Origin: Ideonella sp. A 288
GTDB taxonomy: Bacteria > Pseudomonadota > Gammaproteobacteria > Burkholderiales > Burkholderiaceae_C
NCBI RefSeq assembly: GCF_002198735.1
Contig: NZ_MWLO01000141.1
Coordinates: 87,964 to 151,963 of the forward strand
Direction of reading: 5' to 3'
DNA length: 64,000 nt
Part shown: in pieces, positions 63,346 through 64,000 of the stretch
Position numbering within the stretch: position 1 is the first letter of the stretch
Layout: each line of letters starts with the position of its first letter
Position numbers and translations under genes: made by a program
The notes under the pieces: generated by a model
What the model saw: only the letters and a program-made list of their open reading frames with translations
Databases searched by the model: none
Told to the model about the DNA's origin: nothing

Positions 63346-64000
63346 CTATTCGTAGCGGCGGTTGTTGCGCTCTTCCATCGCCCGCGCCCGCACGCATTCC
63401 TCGTGGTCGCGGTACTGCGGCTTCGGACACTCGCGCATCAGGCACAGGTGAAGGGCCACGAGCACGCGGCCGCCGCACTGCTCGCGCGGGTTGCGCGTCA
63501 CCACCGGCTCCGGCGTCGACGGCTCGGCGGGCCGCGCCACGGCGGCCCGCGTGGGTGCGGCGACCGGTTCGCGCACCGGCACCGCGCGATGCGTCGGCTC
63601 GGCCGTGGCGCCCGCCACTGGGGCCGGTGCCGGTGCCGGGGAGTCGCCCCCTGCGCCCGGCGCCGGCCGGCGCTCGGCGGCGGTGCGCACAGGTGGCGCC
63701 GGGCGGGACGCCGACGTCGGCATCGGCAGGCGCGGTGCCGCGACCGACGGCTCGGCGACGACCGGCGCCGCCGCCCTCGGCACGGGTGACTGGACCGCGA
63801 CAGGCGCCGCCACCGGCGGCGCGTCGACCGGCCGGGGCGCGGTCACGGTCGTCACCGGAGACCCCGACGCCCCGGTGGATGCCGACGCCCCGGCGGGTGC
63901 CGACGCCACACGCGTCGCACCGAGCGCGGCCGATGCCGCGCCGTCGATCGCCACCGGCGCCGCCGCCACAGCCGCGGGTGCAGGAGGGGCCGAGGCCGCG
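63346..64000 (-). CDS. Pro/Ala-rich protein with Cys-rich C-terminus, N-terminal part outside window
   Basis: The reading frame is open to the window end, so the N-terminus lies beyond position 64000 and only about 217 C-terminal residues are seen. Most is a low-complexity Ala/Pro/Val/Thr linker of about 170 residues, typical of a periplasmic-spanning or surface linker. The last 50 residues (EQCGGRVLVALHLCLMRECP, then HEECVRARAMEERNNRRYE) contain four Cys and look folded. No family recognised. An internal GTG at 63969 is an apparent start only. Confidence 0.6.
   Translation of the reverse strand, partial: AASAPPAPAAVAAAPVAIDGAASAALGATRVASAPAGASASTGASGSPVTTVTAPRPVDAPPVAAPVAVQSPVPRAAAPVVAEPSVAAPRLPMPTSASRPAPPVRTAAERRPAPGAGGDSPAPAPAPVAGATAEPTHRAVPVREPVAAPTRAAVARPAEPSTPEPVVTRNPREQCGGRVLVALHLCLMRECPKPQYRDHEECVRARAMEERNNRRYE

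Overview
The window is high-G+C bacterial DNA (about 70% by eye), with tightly packed genes and mostly GC-ending codons. Several features point to a betaproteobacterium of the order Burkholderiales, probably near the Rubrivivax/Leptothrix/Ideonella group: a Bug-type (TctC-like) solute receptor, a trxB / crp-type regulator / ftsK / lolA / rarA neighbourhood, an rpmB-rpmG pair, and a full livHMGF set. This is inference from gene content. I see no prophage, insertion sequence, CRISPR array or rRNA. One tRNA (Leu, CAA) is present. The longest stretch without a gene is about 260 bases (13164-13423), and nothing recognisable was found there.

Layout. 89-5836: fused indolepyruvate ferredoxin oxidoreductase, CIA30-like protein, EamA exporter, RcnB-like periplasmic protein. 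5895-9749 (minus): double-GNAT protein, saccharopine-dehydrogenase-like reductase, 6-phosphogluconate dehydrogenase. 9900-13163 (plus): membrane diguanylate cyclase, a CoA-transferase/VOC pair, and a small unknown protein. 13424-18889: a possible envelope-signalling island, with a Ser/Thr kinase-TPR membrane protein and a Cys-rich lipoprotein facing an ECF sigma factor, a small secreted protein and a DUF418 membrane protein. 18973-21198: divergent lysR/lysA with palindromes between them. 21285-22016: acyltransferase-like protein.

22090-28356 (minus) is the most interesting block. It holds, in transcription order, a Rieske oxygenase alpha subunit, a glutamine-synthetase-like ligase (GTGA overlap), a small 2Fe-2S ferredoxin, and a TRAP transporter (small permease, large permease, receptor). 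It reads as an uptake-plus-degradation operon, perhaps for an amine or aromatic compound that is glutamylated and then oxidised. The substrate cannot be read from the sequence.

28512-42004 is mixed: S41 protease lipoprotein, valS, a 2-hydroxyacid-dehydrogenase-like protein with altered catalytic and nucleotide-binding motifs, galU, TusA-like protein, NUDIX hydrolase, cysM, tRNA-Leu, rhomboid protease, YeeZ-like reductase, ferredoxin-NAD(P)H reductase, a mini Cys protein divergent from a Bug receptor, and a CsgG-like lipoprotein. 42206-45781 is livF, livG, livM and livH. 45952-53649 is core cell biology: rarA, orphan cheW, predicted outer-membrane protein, lolA, ftsK, Crp/Fnr regulator, trxB. 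53850-54304 is rpmB-rpmG with a clear promoter and terminator. 54419-64000 holds peptidases (M3, YpfJ-like, prolyl oligopeptidase), YaeQ, small GNAT, DUF924, an acyl-CoA ligase, and the 3' part of a Pro/Ala-rich protein cut by the window end.
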